From assembly GCF_022965805.1 (NCBI RefSeq), contig NW_027331337.1, positions 294,202 through 358,201 of the forward strand: a DNA stretch of 64,000 nucleotides. The letters run 5' to 3'. The stretch comes from Primulina eburnea. Lineage: Eukaryota; Streptophyta; Magnoliopsida; Lamiales; Gesneriaceae. The notes under the pieces were generated by a model that worked only from the letters and a program-made list of their open reading frames with translations, did not search any database and was not told the DNA's origin. Shown here in pieces: positions 12,837 through 24,091 of this stretch; the stretch's first letter is position 1; every line of letters begins with the position of its first letter. Position numbers and translations under genes: made by a program.

Positions 12837-14990
12837 TGTTAGAGTAGGTGCCCGTCGAGCCAAGTGTTGGCCGAGTGTTCACAATGAAACTCTTTGTATA
12901 AGCCATCTTTGTTTTATTAATATTTGAAATTATTACTTTGGCACATCTTTATCTGTATACCCATGCTAGTTGCATAGATAAAGCCCTTGAATATACAAAT
13001 AGTAGAAAGAATATGAGATGCTCGTATGATGAGTATCATGAAACTCATATTTGTAATACTGTATATTCTAAACGGTTCCTAGTCGATTCAGCCGCCACTA
13101 AGAAGGATATAGGCCGCTCGAGTTAGAGACTAGTATCTGCGATGTGAGTACCATGTTTCATTGGTAGGGGACATTGTGATGTCCGAACATGCAGATAGGT
13201 GCTCCTTGTAGAGTGCACTGAACAACCCTCCATAAAAGGACTTTCCAAGTGGTTCTCACTTATCGAGTGGAAAAGTCCTGGTTTATGGTGGTACAGAATT
13301 AGTCCTTATAACCCGGGACAACATTGAGACTCTATGTGCTAGAATTACACTTTGACTTGTTTACCGACTCTCATGGGGTCATCAGGTGGCAAGGTTTGGT
13401 GTTCTGTCGAAACACATAGGAGTCGATGCATTGTAGTCGGGGATTCACCGCTTACCTTCGGGTATGGATATCCTATGTGTTATCATGTGTATGTAGGTTG
13501 AAATCTCTGGCCAGAGTATGGTTGTAATTATGAAAGGGGTTTCATAGATTACACCATTGATGTAACTACAACATGACACATAGTATCGATTCATGGACAA
13601 CTCTCGATAAACCAATGGTTGTCGAATCGATCGGGATATATGAGTTGAAGGGACCGTACTGTACGCTAACCATAATTGAATGGTTCTTGCAGGAACTATC
13701 ATTTGATACCTAGGGAATCATGTAAGCGATGCTGCTAGGCGTTTAACATGATTGGTTGGGTACTATCAGACTTGAGTTCTGACGTTCTTGTTATCAAGGT
13801 GTTGATAAGTAAGAATGGAGCAATTGGGGTATGCTCATATAAGGACATGTTTAGTCCGAATCACATAGAAATGTGAACCCACGGCTAGTCGTATCAATGA
13901 ACCATTGAGGGCCACACAAGTACTAGCTTTCTAGATCCCGTTGAGAAGTAAAATAGTTCAATGTGTTGAACGGCTTATAAAGGAGTTTATAAGCATAAAG
14001 AAAATTAGAAGTATGACTTCTATAAAGGAGAAAATAGTTCAATGTGTTGAACGACTTATAAATGAGTTTATAAGTGCAAAGAAAAATAGAAGTATGACTT
14101 CTATGAGAGAAATGTAAATTTTGATTTATGGAAGTATTCCTAAAATTAAAATTTGGCCAAGTGAATAATGTATTTGAAAATTGTGATTTTCATAAACATT
14201 ATTATGGACTAAATTAAATTAATTCAAGTGTTGAATTAATTAGACACTAGTGGACCTTGTAGAGTCCAAATAATTAAATTAATTCAAGTATTGAATTAAT
14301 TATATAATATTGAGTCTTGTAGAGCTCAATTAAAATAATTATTTAACTAGTGGGACTTGGGTAAATTCAAGTAATGTTTAAATAGTCTCAAATATGTTTC
14401 AGATAATTAAATTTAGTCCAAAGTTTTTAATTTGATTAAAAACTATATTATATGCATGCATGGGAGGTGAAGGGTTGGAGATTACTTTTTATTAAAATAA
14501 TGCAAGGCATGCACCTTTTGCTTTTTGCTTTTCTCACAACCAAGACAAGAAAATTAACTCATTCTCCTTCCCCTCCAACATGAGATGGCCGAAACTCTCT
14601 TGAAAATTCTCTCCATTTTTCTTCATTTTCTTGTTCTTCAATTTGTTAAGGAACACTACACTTCTCTTTGAAAAATCCTCTTAGTTTTCTAGTGCAAATT
14701 AAGAGGAGATCTACCTAGTTGGTGGTGGGCCTAATTTGAAGGAAAGATTCAAGGACTTGGAGGAGGAGCTTGTAGATCTTCATGCCTTGAAGAGCTTTGT
14801 TGTTTGACAACAAAATTGGAGCCACAATCAATCTTTTAAAGATTGATAGGTAAAAAAAATTCTAAAACACCCTATGAATGTGTTTTTATTGTAAATATTG
14901 CACAATACTATGGTGGCCGAAAATTTTCCTCAAAAATTCGATTTTTGTGCTTCCGTTTCGCTTCCGGCCACCGTAACCGGTCCGCTTTCA
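12837..14990 (+). repeat. 5' LTR of copia-1 (2154 bp, subfamily B)
   Basis: It begins TGTTAGAGTAGGTGCCC and ends GGTCCGCTTTCA, with standard TG...CA ends. It contains an 81-bp tandem duplication: AAAATAGTTCAATGTG at 13950 recurs at 14031, each copy ending in GAAGTATGACTTCTAT. The duplication is absent from copia-0 and the solo LTR and accounts for their shorter length. Short ORFs inside are shared by all copies only because the LTRs are similar; none looks like a known protein. Confidence 0.94.
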
Positions 14991-15650
14991 AGTGGTATCA
15001 GAGCTTAGGTTACGGTTTTTGGGTAATATTTATATAATATTATGTTGAGATCGATTTCTAACCGCTTGAGAAATATTTCTTGCAAAGATACACGAGGGCC
15101 GAAATTTTTGTAGCAAAAAAAAAAAAAAAAAAAAATTTTCAGGCTGCCCGAGAATTTCGGGCAGCAAGGGGCAGCCCGAGATGTTACAGTTTTTAAAAAA
15201 AAAAATATAATTTTTGTGTTGCCGGAATCCGACGACGGAGCTCCGGCGACGGCGATGACGACTAGGTTTTCCAAAAGTGTTTTGGACAATCTTAGTGTCA
15301 TGGGCCTTGTGTTGTTGGGCCATTAGATGGTCAACATATTTTGTGAAATTTAAATGGGCCAAAGTATTTTTGGTGAAAAATGAGTTTTGGGCCCTTAAGT
15401 TTAAATTTACAATTGTTGCATATATTTTCTCATAAAATAAATAATTGAAGTGGTACTTTAATTATTTATAGTAAATTGTGATTTACAAGAAATTCGATTA
15501 TAAATAAATTAATTTGAAAGTACACGAAGGTGTTTGTATACTTTGTTAATTTAATTTATAATTGTGGCGGTTAGTGATTGGATCAAGATATATAATATTG
15601 GATCAATTAATTATAGTGATAATTAATTGATGGTGTATGATATGTGATAT
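14991..15650 (+). other. copia-1 leader, first part, with primer-binding site
   Basis: TGGTATCAGAGC at 14993-15004, two bases after the LTR, is the complement of the initiator Met-tRNA 3' end. A long A run (about 15115-15135) is followed by GGCTGCCCGAGAATTTCGGGCAGC-like palindromes (15140-15180). The GC-rich stretch CGGAGCTCCGGCGACGG (15235-15251) is also largely self-complementary. The leader resumes at 19741 after the nested element. No gene is seen in it. Confidence 0.85.
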
Positions 15651-17079
15651 TGTAGTGACCCGTTCCAGAATCACCTACTAAGCAAGAACTAAGCATGCAA
15701 TTAACCTAATTAACAATAATCAGAGATAACAGCGGAAAAGTCAACAAAATAATGGTTATACAACCCAATCGAAGTCTAGAATAACTCAAAATAAAATATC
15801 CAATACAACCATATCGAATCAAAACAATACCGATAAACTAAACCAACCAGCTACTCAACGTCCTCCTCCTGCTCCTCCTGAGCTGTCCAACCTGAGGCCT
15901 GCCCCGAGGGAATGGGGTGTCCAAGAATAAACAAAACCGAGGACGTGAGCGATAAGAACGCCCAGTACAAAAGTATGAGTATACAGACCTATATGAAATG
16001 CACATGCTATGATCATGATACCGGGGTAGTCAAGAAACAGGAGTCACAAAAGGATCTCAACAATGCTCAGTCTAGAGGCGCCAAGTGGATAGTGCCGCGC
16101 GGTCCAACCTCTGGGTCACTGCATCCACTACAAGACAGACGTGGACCTAAAATGTCCCGGACCACCGAAGCCCTCCCGACCCGTCGGCCACTGTGTACTC
16201 TCGGTGTCCATGCGTCCACAAGACAGGGCTGAGCGGCCCCAAGATATAGCTTATCTCGAAAGAGATACAGCTCAACAGTAAAGGCTATCTCAAAGGAGAA
16301 TACGGCTCAACATGAAATGCAACGTGCAGTAATAAACGTGACATAATAGCATGCATCATATGACATATATCAATGCACCACATAATCATGCAACACATAT
16401 AAGAATGTATACTCAACCAGGATATCTCGGATAGTACTTTCGTACCTCTATCACAGCAATCCTAATCCACTGGAACAACCAGACAACAGGTCTAATCCAA
16501 GCCTATTCATCAAATGAAAACCATCACTAAACTTATCTACCAGACTTAACTAGATAATCCTGAGATAAATACTGATAAAATTCCAAACCTTCGTCCGTCG
16601 CTAGCCCGCTGATGCCGCTAGCTCCCAACTAGAGCACAGCTCTGCTACAAGACCAGCAGCTCCCCGCTAGTGCCCAAATCTCGGAACAAGACTAGAACCT
16701 GTCAGAAACGACTGAAATGCTACGGAATTCTCTGAATTGGCGAGACAAAATGAGGAAATCCGACCACTATTTATAGGCCATGTTCGGATCGTCCGAACCC
16801 TCTTCGGAACGTCCGAACTCTTACGTGTCCATCGGCTCTTGACAGCTCATGATCGGATCCTCCGATCATACACTTCGGACCGTCCGAACATGCACGTGTC
16901 TAGCTGCTCTTGACACCTCATGATCGGATCCACCTAACCCACTTCGGACCTTCCGAACTCTTCGGTGCTTCCGAACCATCTTCGGTCCGTCCGATCATGA
17001 CTCGGTCAAAATTACACATAAAACCTTCTTAATCACCATTAATCCGTTAATTACCCAATTCGGCATTCGGGCTACTACA
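15651..17079 (-). repeat. 3' LTR of the Gag-only element
   Basis: On the minus strand it starts TGTAGTAGCCCGAATG (17079) and ends ACGGGTCACTACA (15651). A TATA box (CTATAAATA, minus strand, 16767-16777) lies next to a palindrome cluster at 16782-16994. The 106-codon ORF on the plus strand at 15912-16232 is present unchanged in the other LTR simply because the LTRs are near identical, and it runs antisense to the element; I do not call it a gene. Confidence 0.93.
16767..16994 (-). promoter_or_regulatory. TTCGGANNGTCCGAA palindrome cluster and TATA box (3' LTR of Gag-only element)
   Basis: Seven fairly clear palindromic sites lie at 16782-16798, 16803-16817, 16851-16867, 16874-16888, 16943-16957, 16961-16975 and 16981-16994. 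They are variants of TTCGGANNGTCCGAA or GATCGGATCCTCCGATC, with a degenerate one near 16922. In element orientation they lie just upstream of TATA at 16767-16777. The same block is at 19423-19650 in the 5' LTR, where it would drive the element's transcription. Confidence 0.65.
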
Positions 17080-17180
17080 TTCTCCCCCCCTTAAAAAGAT
17101 TTCGTCCTCGAAATCAAGCTTAGAGAATAAAACACCATTGTAATACACTGCAAATATTCTTCATTACAACTGTATAACAA
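17080..17180 (-). other. Gag-only element 3' untranslated region and polypurine tract
   Basis: On the minus strand, after the gag stop, GATTTCGAGGACGAAATC (17102-17119) precedes AAGGGGGGAGAA (17080-17092), which abuts the LTR. The same arrangement is seen before the 3' LTRs of gypsy-B (49577-49616) and gypsy-C (54619-54655). This ties the element to the Tekay/Del type even though it has no pol. Confidence 0.85.
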
Positions 17181-18206
17181 TTACATCCCAGGCTGATCCT
17201 GGTTCAGCGCAAAAACCTGACCTTGGGCACGAGGTCGAAGATTCGAACTACCCACTGCCTGACCCTGTCTCCTCTGCTGAACAGTCGTCTGGGATCCAGA
17301 ACCAGATCCTGCTCCACCTCGCAGCTGAGGACAATTCTTCTTGAGATGACCCATCTCTCCGCACTGATAACAAGCTCCTGCGGCTACTCGGCATTGCTCC
17401 GATGGATGGTTCTTCCCACAGTGCACACAAGCATCCTTCTTCTCACCAAAGCGAACATCACCGCTAGACCTTGATCCAGATCCAGAAGAAGAAGAACCTG
17501 ACTTCTTGAAAGACTGAGGTCGAGGGCTCAAAGTATGCGAAGGTCTAGAAGAAAAAATAGCCCTACCACGCTGGAGACTGATCTCTGCCTGGCGACACCG
17601 GTTCACCAACCCATCGTACGAAGTAGGATTATCACAGACAGTGACTCGATCAAAGATCTCCTGGTTAAGGCCCTGAAGGAAATGATCGTACTTGGCTTCA
17701 GAACTGCCACTGATATGAGGCGCAAAGGGTAACAACTCGAAGAATTTCTGCTGATACTCATCAACAGACATACTCCCCTGCTTAAGGTTCAGGAGCTCAA
17801 TCGTCTTGGCCTGGCGAAGGGCTGGAGGAAAGTACAGCTGCATGAACGCTGCACGGAAATCGGCCCACGTCGCTCTACCCTGCGACTGAACTATCGGCGC
17901 AGAAGTCGATCGCCACCACCTGCGAGCACGGCCCTCGAGAAGAAAACTAAGAGTCTCTATCTTCTGCTCATCGGTGCACTGGAATGCACGGAAACAACTC
18001 TCCATGCGCTCTAACCAATCTTCCGCATCATCGGGAGTCTCACCGCCAACTAAAGGCTTAGGCCCCATCTGCATGAAACGATGCATATCGAAACGCCTAG
18101 GACCATCCCGACGATGACGATGCTCACTATGACGCCTACGATCGTCCTGGTCACCCCATCGACCTACACTCCCCTGACTACTCCCGTCACCAAAGTGGTC
18201 AGCCAT
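17181..18206 (-). CDS. gag: Intact Ty3/gypsy Gag protein of the Gag-only element (341 aa)
   Basis: Gag forms the virus-like particle that packages element RNA in the cytoplasm. The start ATG at 18204-18206 (MADHFGDGSS) lies about 85 bp from the primer site. A retrotransposon Gag (capsid) domain covers roughly residues 55-200, with DAEDWLERMESCFRAFQC, RRWWRSTSAP and a LNLKQGSMSVDEYQQKF stretch. A Ser/Gly-rich linker follows. Two Cys/His knuckles come next: CVHCGKNHPSEQC (about 260-272) and CYQCGEMGHLKKNC (279-292). The protein ends in AQGQVFALNQDQPGM, which aligns with the sequence just before the protease in gypsy-B and gypsy-C (QQAQVFAL...). The frame therefore stops at the Gag/protease boundary. 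No frame damage is visible. Reverse transcription and integration must be supplied by another element. Confidence 0.93.
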   Translation of the reverse strand: MADHFGDGSSQGSVGRWGDQDDRRRHSEHRHRRDGPRRFDMHRFMQMGPKPLVGGETPDDAEDWLERMESCFRAFQCTDEQKIETLSFLLEGRARRWWRSTSAPIVQSQGRATWADFRAAFMQLYFPPALRQAKTIELLNLKQGSMSVDEYQQKFFELLPFAPHISGSSEAKYDHFLQGLNQEIFDRVTVCDNPTSYDGLVNRCRQAEISLQRGRAIFSSRPSHTLSPRPQSFKKSGSSSSGSGSRSSGDVRFGEKKDACVHCGKNHPSEQCRVAAGACYQCGEMGHLKKNCPQLRGGAGSGSGSQTTVQQRRQGQAVGSSNLRPRAQGQVFALNQDQPGM

Positions 18207-18306
18207 TGCTACAACAATAGAATGGGGAAACTAGTAAATTGGTCAACGGAAATCCCAAAACAGAAATCTATATCCCAAAATCGTATGCATGCTCTGATAC
18301 CATAAA

Positions 18307-19735
18307 TGTAGTGACCCGTTCCAGAATCACCTACTAAGCAAGAACTAAGCATGCAATTATCCTAATTAACAATAATCAGAGATAACAGCGGAAAAGTCAA
18401 CAAAATAATGGTTATACAACCCAATCGAAGTCTAGAATAACTCAAAATAAAATATCCAATACAACCATATCGAATCAAAACAATACCGATAAACTAAACC
18501 AACCAGCTACTCAACGTCCTCCTCCTGCTCCTCCTGAGCTGTCCAACCTGAGGCCTGCCCCGAGGGAATGGGGTGTCCAAGAATAAACAAAACCGAGGAC
18601 GTGAGCGATAAGAACGCCCAGTACAAAAGTATGAGTATACAGACCTATATGAAATGCACATGCTATGATCATGATACCGGGGTAGTCAAGAAACAGGAGT
18701 CACAAAAGGATCTCAACAATGCTCAGTCTAGAGGCGCCAAGTGGATAGTGCCGCGCGGTCCAACCTCTGGGTCACTGCATCCACTACAAGACAGACGTGG
18801 ACCTAAAATGTCCCGGACCACCGAAGCCCTCCCGACCCGTCGGCCACTGTGTACTCTCGGTGTCCATGCGTCCACAAGACAGGGCTGAGCGGCCCCAAGA
18901 TATAGCTTATCTCGAAAGAGATACAGCTCAACAGTAAAGGCTATCTCAAAGGAGAATACGGCTCAACATGAAATGCAACGTGCAGTAATAAACGTGACAT
19001 AATAGCATGCATCATATGACATATATCAATGCACCACATAATCATGCAACACATATAAGAATGTATACTCAACCAGGATATCTCGGATAGTACTTTCGTA
19101 CCTCTATCACAGCAATCCTAATCCACTGGAACAACCAGACAACAGGTCTAATCCAAGCCTATTCATCAAGTGAAAACCATCACTAAACTTATCTACCAGA
19201 CTTAACTAGATAATCCTGAGATAAATACTGATAAAATTCCAAACCTTCGTCCGTCGCTAGCCCGCTGATGCCGCTAGCTCCCAACTAGAGCACAGCTCTG
19301 CTACAAGACCAGCAGCTCCCCGCTAGTGCCCAAATCTCGGAACAAGACTAGAACCTGTCAGAAACGACTGAAATGCTACGGAATTCTCTGAATTGGCGAG
19401 TCAAAATGAGGAAATCCGACCACTATTTATAGGCCATGTTCGGATCGTCCGAACCCTCTTCGGAACGTCCGAACTCTTACGTGTCCATCGGCTCTTGACA
19501 GCTCATGATCGGATCCTCCGATCATACACTTCGGACCGTCCGAACATGCACGTGTCTAGCTGCTCTTGACACCTCATGATCGGATCCACCTAACCCACTT
19601 CGGACCTTCCGAACTCTTCGGTGCTTCCGAACCATCTTCGGTCCGTCCGATCATGACTCGGTCAAAATTACACATAAAACCTTCTTAATCACCATTAATC
19701 CGTTAATTACCCAATTCGGCATTCGGGCTACTACA
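18307..19735 (-). repeat. 5' LTR of the Gag-only element
   Basis: It is near identical to the copy at 15651-17079; the differences I found by eye include A/T at about 18360, A/G near 19170 and A/T near 19401. The palindrome cluster and TATA box (19423-19650) are intact, so this is the likely active promoter for gag. The LTR is separated from the primer site by 4 bp. Confidence 0.93.
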
Positions 19736-19740
19736 GATAT

Positions 19741-20863
19741 TGTGCATGAAGGATGATCAAAAGCCCAAGCCCAATTTGCTAGGTGTATGCTAGGATATTT
19801 GATGTTGAATGATTGTCATAATTATCAATTTATAAAGTGGGCTTGGTTTATGGCCCGTTCCCACCCCATGAGATGTATCCTTATGTGCCATGGATATTTA
19901 TTTGTAAATATTAGAATAGTGGATGATCAAGATTGGAAGATGGTGGTCATGATGATTATGAAGATCGAAGACATGTAAATATTGGAAGCAAATGTAATAG
20001 TTGCATTGCATCTCGTGCATTTACCCTAGGATTGGACCTAGGCCCGTGTTTAGCTCACACGGGCCATTAGTTTTGGGGCGATTGATCATCCTTGTATTGT
20101 TTTCTATTTATAATATATGCATGATATGTTATAAATAATGAGTATGTGCGTTATTATTATTATAATAATAAAGTTGCATGAATCCGGCAAACATACGATC
20201 AAACATGGCGAGATTTTAAAATAAAATTAATGATGAGACCTTTCAAAATTAAAAACCCTCATTTTGAATAAGATTCAAAATTAATATCAAGCCCGAAAAG
20301 GGGAATTATAAATTTGTTTATAATTTCCTTGTCTTCCATCGACAATGGGCGCATGTTGAACGCTACCCGTACTCGGGGCTCGGCTCATATTATTGGGGGA
20401 GCCTTTGGTACCGGAAAGCTGTGACATCCATTGACATAGTTATGTGAACTACGTGGAACTCCCATGATTTCGGCTCATATTATTGAGGGAACTCATGGCG
20501 ACCGTCCATTAAGATTCAATATCGATGGGTTAGGCTTGACACGTAAAGATGAACGACTTCATATTATTGGGTCCTAATCAAACGTGAGACAAAAGTATAC
20601 GTAGAGGGTTGCATGGCGATGCAATTGGAAACTACCTTTTAGGAATTGTGATTGGCCGATATTATTCGGGATCACAATTCGCTAATTGGACCTTACGTAC
20701 CTACTGAGGAAAGGAGTTTCCCGTTTTCACTAGAGGGTAGTGAAAGATGTCAAAACAGTGGGAGCAAATATTTATGAAGTAAAAGTCCAAACTTCATATC
20801 TTACTAAATATTTAAAATAGTCATCAACATTTATCTGTTTTTACTTTTCAGTACAAATCGACA
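19741..20863 (+). other. copia-1 leader, second part, with spaced TATTATTG motif
   Basis: This continues the leader after the nested element and has counterparts in copia-0 and copia-2. GGCTCATATTATTGRGGGA or its relatives occur near 20382, 20472, 20557 and 20654, about 86-97 bp apart, each in similar surroundings. The lead-in to gag is A/T rich (20780-20863). Short ORFs, such as the 63-codon one at 19787, are not kept as open frames in the sibling copies, so I call none. Confidence 0.75.
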
Positions 20864-21724
20864 ATGTCTTCGATGCGCAATTCGATATCTGTAATACTCG
20901 ACAAACACATATTAACTGGACCTAATTACCTCACTTGGCTAAGAAATTTGAAAATAGTCTTGAATTCGGAAAGGGTAACATATACACTGACTCAGTCGCC
21001 CCCTGTTGAGGCTCCGACTGACTGCACTCCTGAGGAATTGCAGGCTTACAAGGAATGGTGTGACCATGACTTGATAGCCAGGTGTTATATGCTGACTTCT
21101 ATGAACGATGAGCTACAGAGGCGTTTTGAGGGTGCAAAGAGTGCTGCTGACATTCATTTGCATCTCAAAGAGCTCTTTGGTGAGCAAACACGACCTCTAA
21201 GGCATGCTACCGTCAAGGAGCTGATCACTTTGCGCATGCGAGATGGGGCCTCGGTCCATGAGCATGGCCTAAAGGTGATCGGGCTCGTGGACAAGCTCGT
21301 TGGCATGGATCTGATCTTGCCTTCGGAGTTGACCACCGACGTGTTGCTGTTATCGCTGCCTAGCTCATTTGATCCTTTTGTGGTGAACTTCAACCTGAAC
21401 AAGATGGAACCGACCCTTGAGGAGTTGGTAAAAATGCTTGTTACGTTTGAATCCACCATCAAGAAAGAGAAGTTGGTTCTTTATGTGGGTTCTTCATCTG
21501 GTACGAAGATTGATCCACATGGGAAGGGAAAGAAGAGTTCTTTCCAACATCCTGAGAAGAACGTGCCCTTGTTGAGGCAATCTCCGAATCCCGTTGTGGC
21601 AGCCACACCAGTTAAGGCTGACAAGACTAGTGATGTTTGTCATCACTGCAAGAAGCCTGGACATTGGAGACGAAATTGCAAGGAATATCTGGCCCAGAAG
21701 TGTTCTGGAAACGGTATGTTCTAA
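20864..21724 (+). CDS. gag: copia-1 Gag (286 aa), intact frame
   Basis: Ty1/copia Gag assembles the particle and binds RNA. Residues 1-60 carry the N-terminal signature (LDKHILTGPNYLTWLRNLK), residues about 60-220 the UBN2-type Gag fold (WCDHDLIARCYMLTSMND, ELFGEQTRPLRHATVKELI), and residues 259-272 one CX2CX4HX4C knuckle (CHHCKKPGHWRRNC). The frame ends at TAA ATT TAA shortly before the protease, and copia-2 has the same two stops in the same place. This is a family-wide feature, not private damage. The gag of copia-2 is about 97% identical by eye while both pols are ruined, which suggests gag has been kept. Confidence 0.92.
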   Translation: MSSMRNSISVILDKHILTGPNYLTWLRNLKIVLNSERVTYTLTQSPPVEAPTDCTPEELQAYKEWCDHDLIARCYMLTSMNDELQRRFEGAKSAADIHLHLKELFGEQTRPLRHATVKELITLRMRDGASVHEHGLKVIGLVDKLVGMDLILPSELTTDVLLLSLPSSFDPFVVNFNLNKMEPTLEELVKMLVTFESTIKKEKLVLYVGSSSGTKIDPHGKGKKSSFQHPEKNVPLLRQSPNPVVAATPVKADKTSDVCHHCKKPGHWRRNCKEYLAQKCSGNGMF

Positions 21725-24077
21725 ATTTAAGTAAACGTTTCAATTAACTCTACTTCTTGGGTATTAGATACCGGTTGTAACTCACATCTCTGTAATGGGT
21801 TACAGGTGATGGGAAGAAGTAGAATGCTTAAGGAAAGTGTGACCTTCTAGAGGATGGGCAATGGAGCAAGAGTTGCTGCCAAGGCTATTGAAGATGTTTA
21901 CTTATTATTGAACAATAGTTTAAGTTAATTTTATGAGATGTTTTGTTTGTACCTAATTTTGTAAAAACATTGTTTCTATTTCTATGCTGAAAAAAATGGA
22001 TATTCTTGTTTATTTTGCAAAGGTGTTTGCAACATTTACATGAATGAATGTTTGATTGGTACTGGTGAACTTGAAAACGATCTCAATAACTTAAAATTAA
22101 AAGATATTCCATTAAATGTCCATTTAAAGGCAGACACCATATGAGATTTGGATGGGTAAGCCTCCCAAATATTCTTATCTTAGAATATGGGGAGCCCTGC
22201 TAATGTAAAGCAGGTAGTGGGAGATAAATTGGATTGTTGATCCAATTTTATGTTACTTAGTGGGATATCATTTCTATCATCCCCAAGAAACAAAGGTGTT
22301 TGTTTCTAGGAATGCAACCTTTTTGGAAAAGGATTTTCTATTGGATAGAAAAAAGGGAGATGATAGAACTCGAAGAAGTTCGAGAGTAACCCGCAATTAT
22401 AGAACCCACACCCGATGAGCCAAGAGAGGAGATACAAGCTCCTAGCAGATACGAGAAAGTCTCGAGACCACCTATGAGGTATGGTCAGCTTCTTGAAGAG
22501 GGCCATGTTGAGCCTAACCATGGATATGATCCAAGGACCTTCAAGGAAGCATTATCTGATGCCGATTCATCCAAGTGGCTTGATGCAATGGAATCTGAGT
22601 TGAATTCCATGCATTCGAACCAAGTGTAGGATCTTGTGGATCCACCTGAGGGAACTGTTCCCACAGGGACTTGGGGCGGATGGGAAGGTATTGACCTTCA
22701 AGGCGCGATTGGTGGCAAAAGGATGTACTCAAAGACAAGGATTTGACCTTGAGGAAACCTTTTCCCAGTCGCAATGTTCAAGTCCATAAAGATTTTGCTA
22801 GCCATATCTGCATGGTATGACTATGAGATATGGCAGATGGATGTTAAGACAGTCTTTCTTAATGGGGATTTTAAGAAAGTGATTTACATGTCTCAACCTG
22901 AAGGGTTTACATCTATCGGAAGTGAGCATATGGTATGCAAACTTCAGAGATCTATTTATGATCTGAAGCAGGCATCAAGGAGTTGGAACCTTAGATTCGA
23001 TAGTACAATCAAAGAGTTTGATTTACTAAGAATCATGAGGGACCCTGTATGTATAAGCAGGTCAGTGGGAGTGTTGTGACATTCCTGGTGCTTTATGTTG
23101 ATGACATTCTACTCATTGGGAATGATGTAGGAATGTTGCAATCAACTAAGATATGGTTAGCGAGTAAGTTCTCGATGCAGGACTTGGGTGAAGCATCTTT
23201 TGTATTGGGATGCAGATCTATAGAGATAGATCGAAAAGATGGCTTGGTCTCACCCAGTCCACATACATTGATACCATTGTGAAGCGGTTCTCGATGGATG
23301 AGTCCATGAGAGGACATCTACCAGTGTGTCATGGCGTGTCCCTATCCAAGTCTGTCTCCCAAGACAGATGCAGAGATAGTGGCGATGACACGCATTCCGT
23401 ATGCTTCGGAAATTGGTAATATCATGTATGGGATGATATCTACACGTCCTGACGTGGCGTTTGCACTATGTGTAGTGAAAGGATATCAATCGAACCCTGG
23501 TCTTCCACACCTGAAAGCTGTGAAAGACATCCTCAAGTAGTTGAGAAGGACCAATAAGTTGTTCTTGGTCTATGGGGGTAGAGAACTGAAATTGGAAGGC
23601 TATACCGACACTAGCTTCCAAAGCGATATCGATAACTCGAAGTCAACCTCTAGTTTTGTATTCATGCTCAACGGTGCTGCTGTCTCTTGGAAGAGTTCCA
23701 AGCAAGACAATATTACGGATTCCAGCACAGAGGCCGAATACATTGCTGCATCAGATGCAGCAAGAGAGGCTGTTTGGATAAGGAATTTCGTCTAAGAGTT
23801 GGACGTCATTCCTAATGGAGTTGCTCCTGTCCCGGTGTTGTGTGACAACACGGGAGCTGTAGCTCAAGCAGAGGAGCCAAGGTCTCATCAGAAGTCCAAA
23901 CATGTATTGAGAAAGTACCACATCCTCGTAGAGATTGTGGAAAGAAGAGAAGTGTCTATTGACAAAGTCGGCTCCGCAGATTATGTTGTTAATCCACTAG
24001 CTAAGCCTTTACCTGGACCATTATTCGACATGCATCGCAAATCAATGGGTTTTAAGCATATGGGTAGTTGGCTCTAG
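21725..24077 (+). pseudogene. pol: copia-1 pol remnant: protease, truncated integrase, RT and RNase H
   Basis: After the double stop the frame resumes with the protease motif WVLDTGCNSH (21756-21785). The region that should hold the zinc finger and D,D35E integrase core is missing. Sequence jumps from the pre-integrase part (about 21900-22060) to the integrase C-terminal side (KYSYL near 22170). RT follows from about 22690: AWYDYEIWQMDVKTVFLNGD at 22810-22870 and LYVDDILLIGND near 23090-23125. RNase H (STEAEYIAASDAAREAVW, then VLCDNTGAVA) covers about 23540-23900. There are many stops and frame changes, for example at 21848, 22388, 22627 and 23793. It is not a functional enzyme. Copia-2 shares the same internal deletion. 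Confidence 0.9.
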
Positions 24078-24078
24078 T

Positions 24079-24091
24079 GCAAGTGGGAGAT
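24079..24091 (+). other. copia-1 polypurine tract
   Basis: The purine-rich stretch CAAGTGGGAGAT directly abuts the 3' LTR and would prime plus-strand DNA synthesis. It is the same in copia-2 (complement at 40459-40471). Confidence 0.85.

Larger units (their letters stand above)
15651..19735 (-). mobile_element. Gag-only non-autonomous Ty3-type LTR element (TR-GAG-like)
   Basis: This is a 4085-bp element with two 1429-bp LTRs (15651-17079 and 18307-19735) and 5-bp duplications GATAT (15646-15650 and 19736-19740). The internal region of only 1227 bp holds a single gene, gag, on the minus strand. There is no protease, RT, RNase H, integrase or chromodomain, and no remnant of them. The primer site (TGGTATCAGAGC, 18291-18302) and polypurine tract (17080-17094) are intact. 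I found only about three differences between the LTRs by eye, so it inserted very recently. It fits the class known in plants as terminal-repeat retrotransposons with a Gag domain; the class assignment is mine from architecture. Confidence 0.94.

Noticed and set aside
14993..15004. TGGTATCAGAGC as part of a tRNA gene
   Set aside because: Only the 12-base 3'-end complement is present beside the LTR; there is no cloverleaf. It is a primer-binding site, as at 35720, 5770, 18291 and 59481.
15912..16232. 106-codon open frame repeated at 18568-18888, possible conserved small protein
   Set aside because: It is identical only because it lies in the two young LTRs of the Gag-only element, antisense to its transcription, with no recognisable domain.
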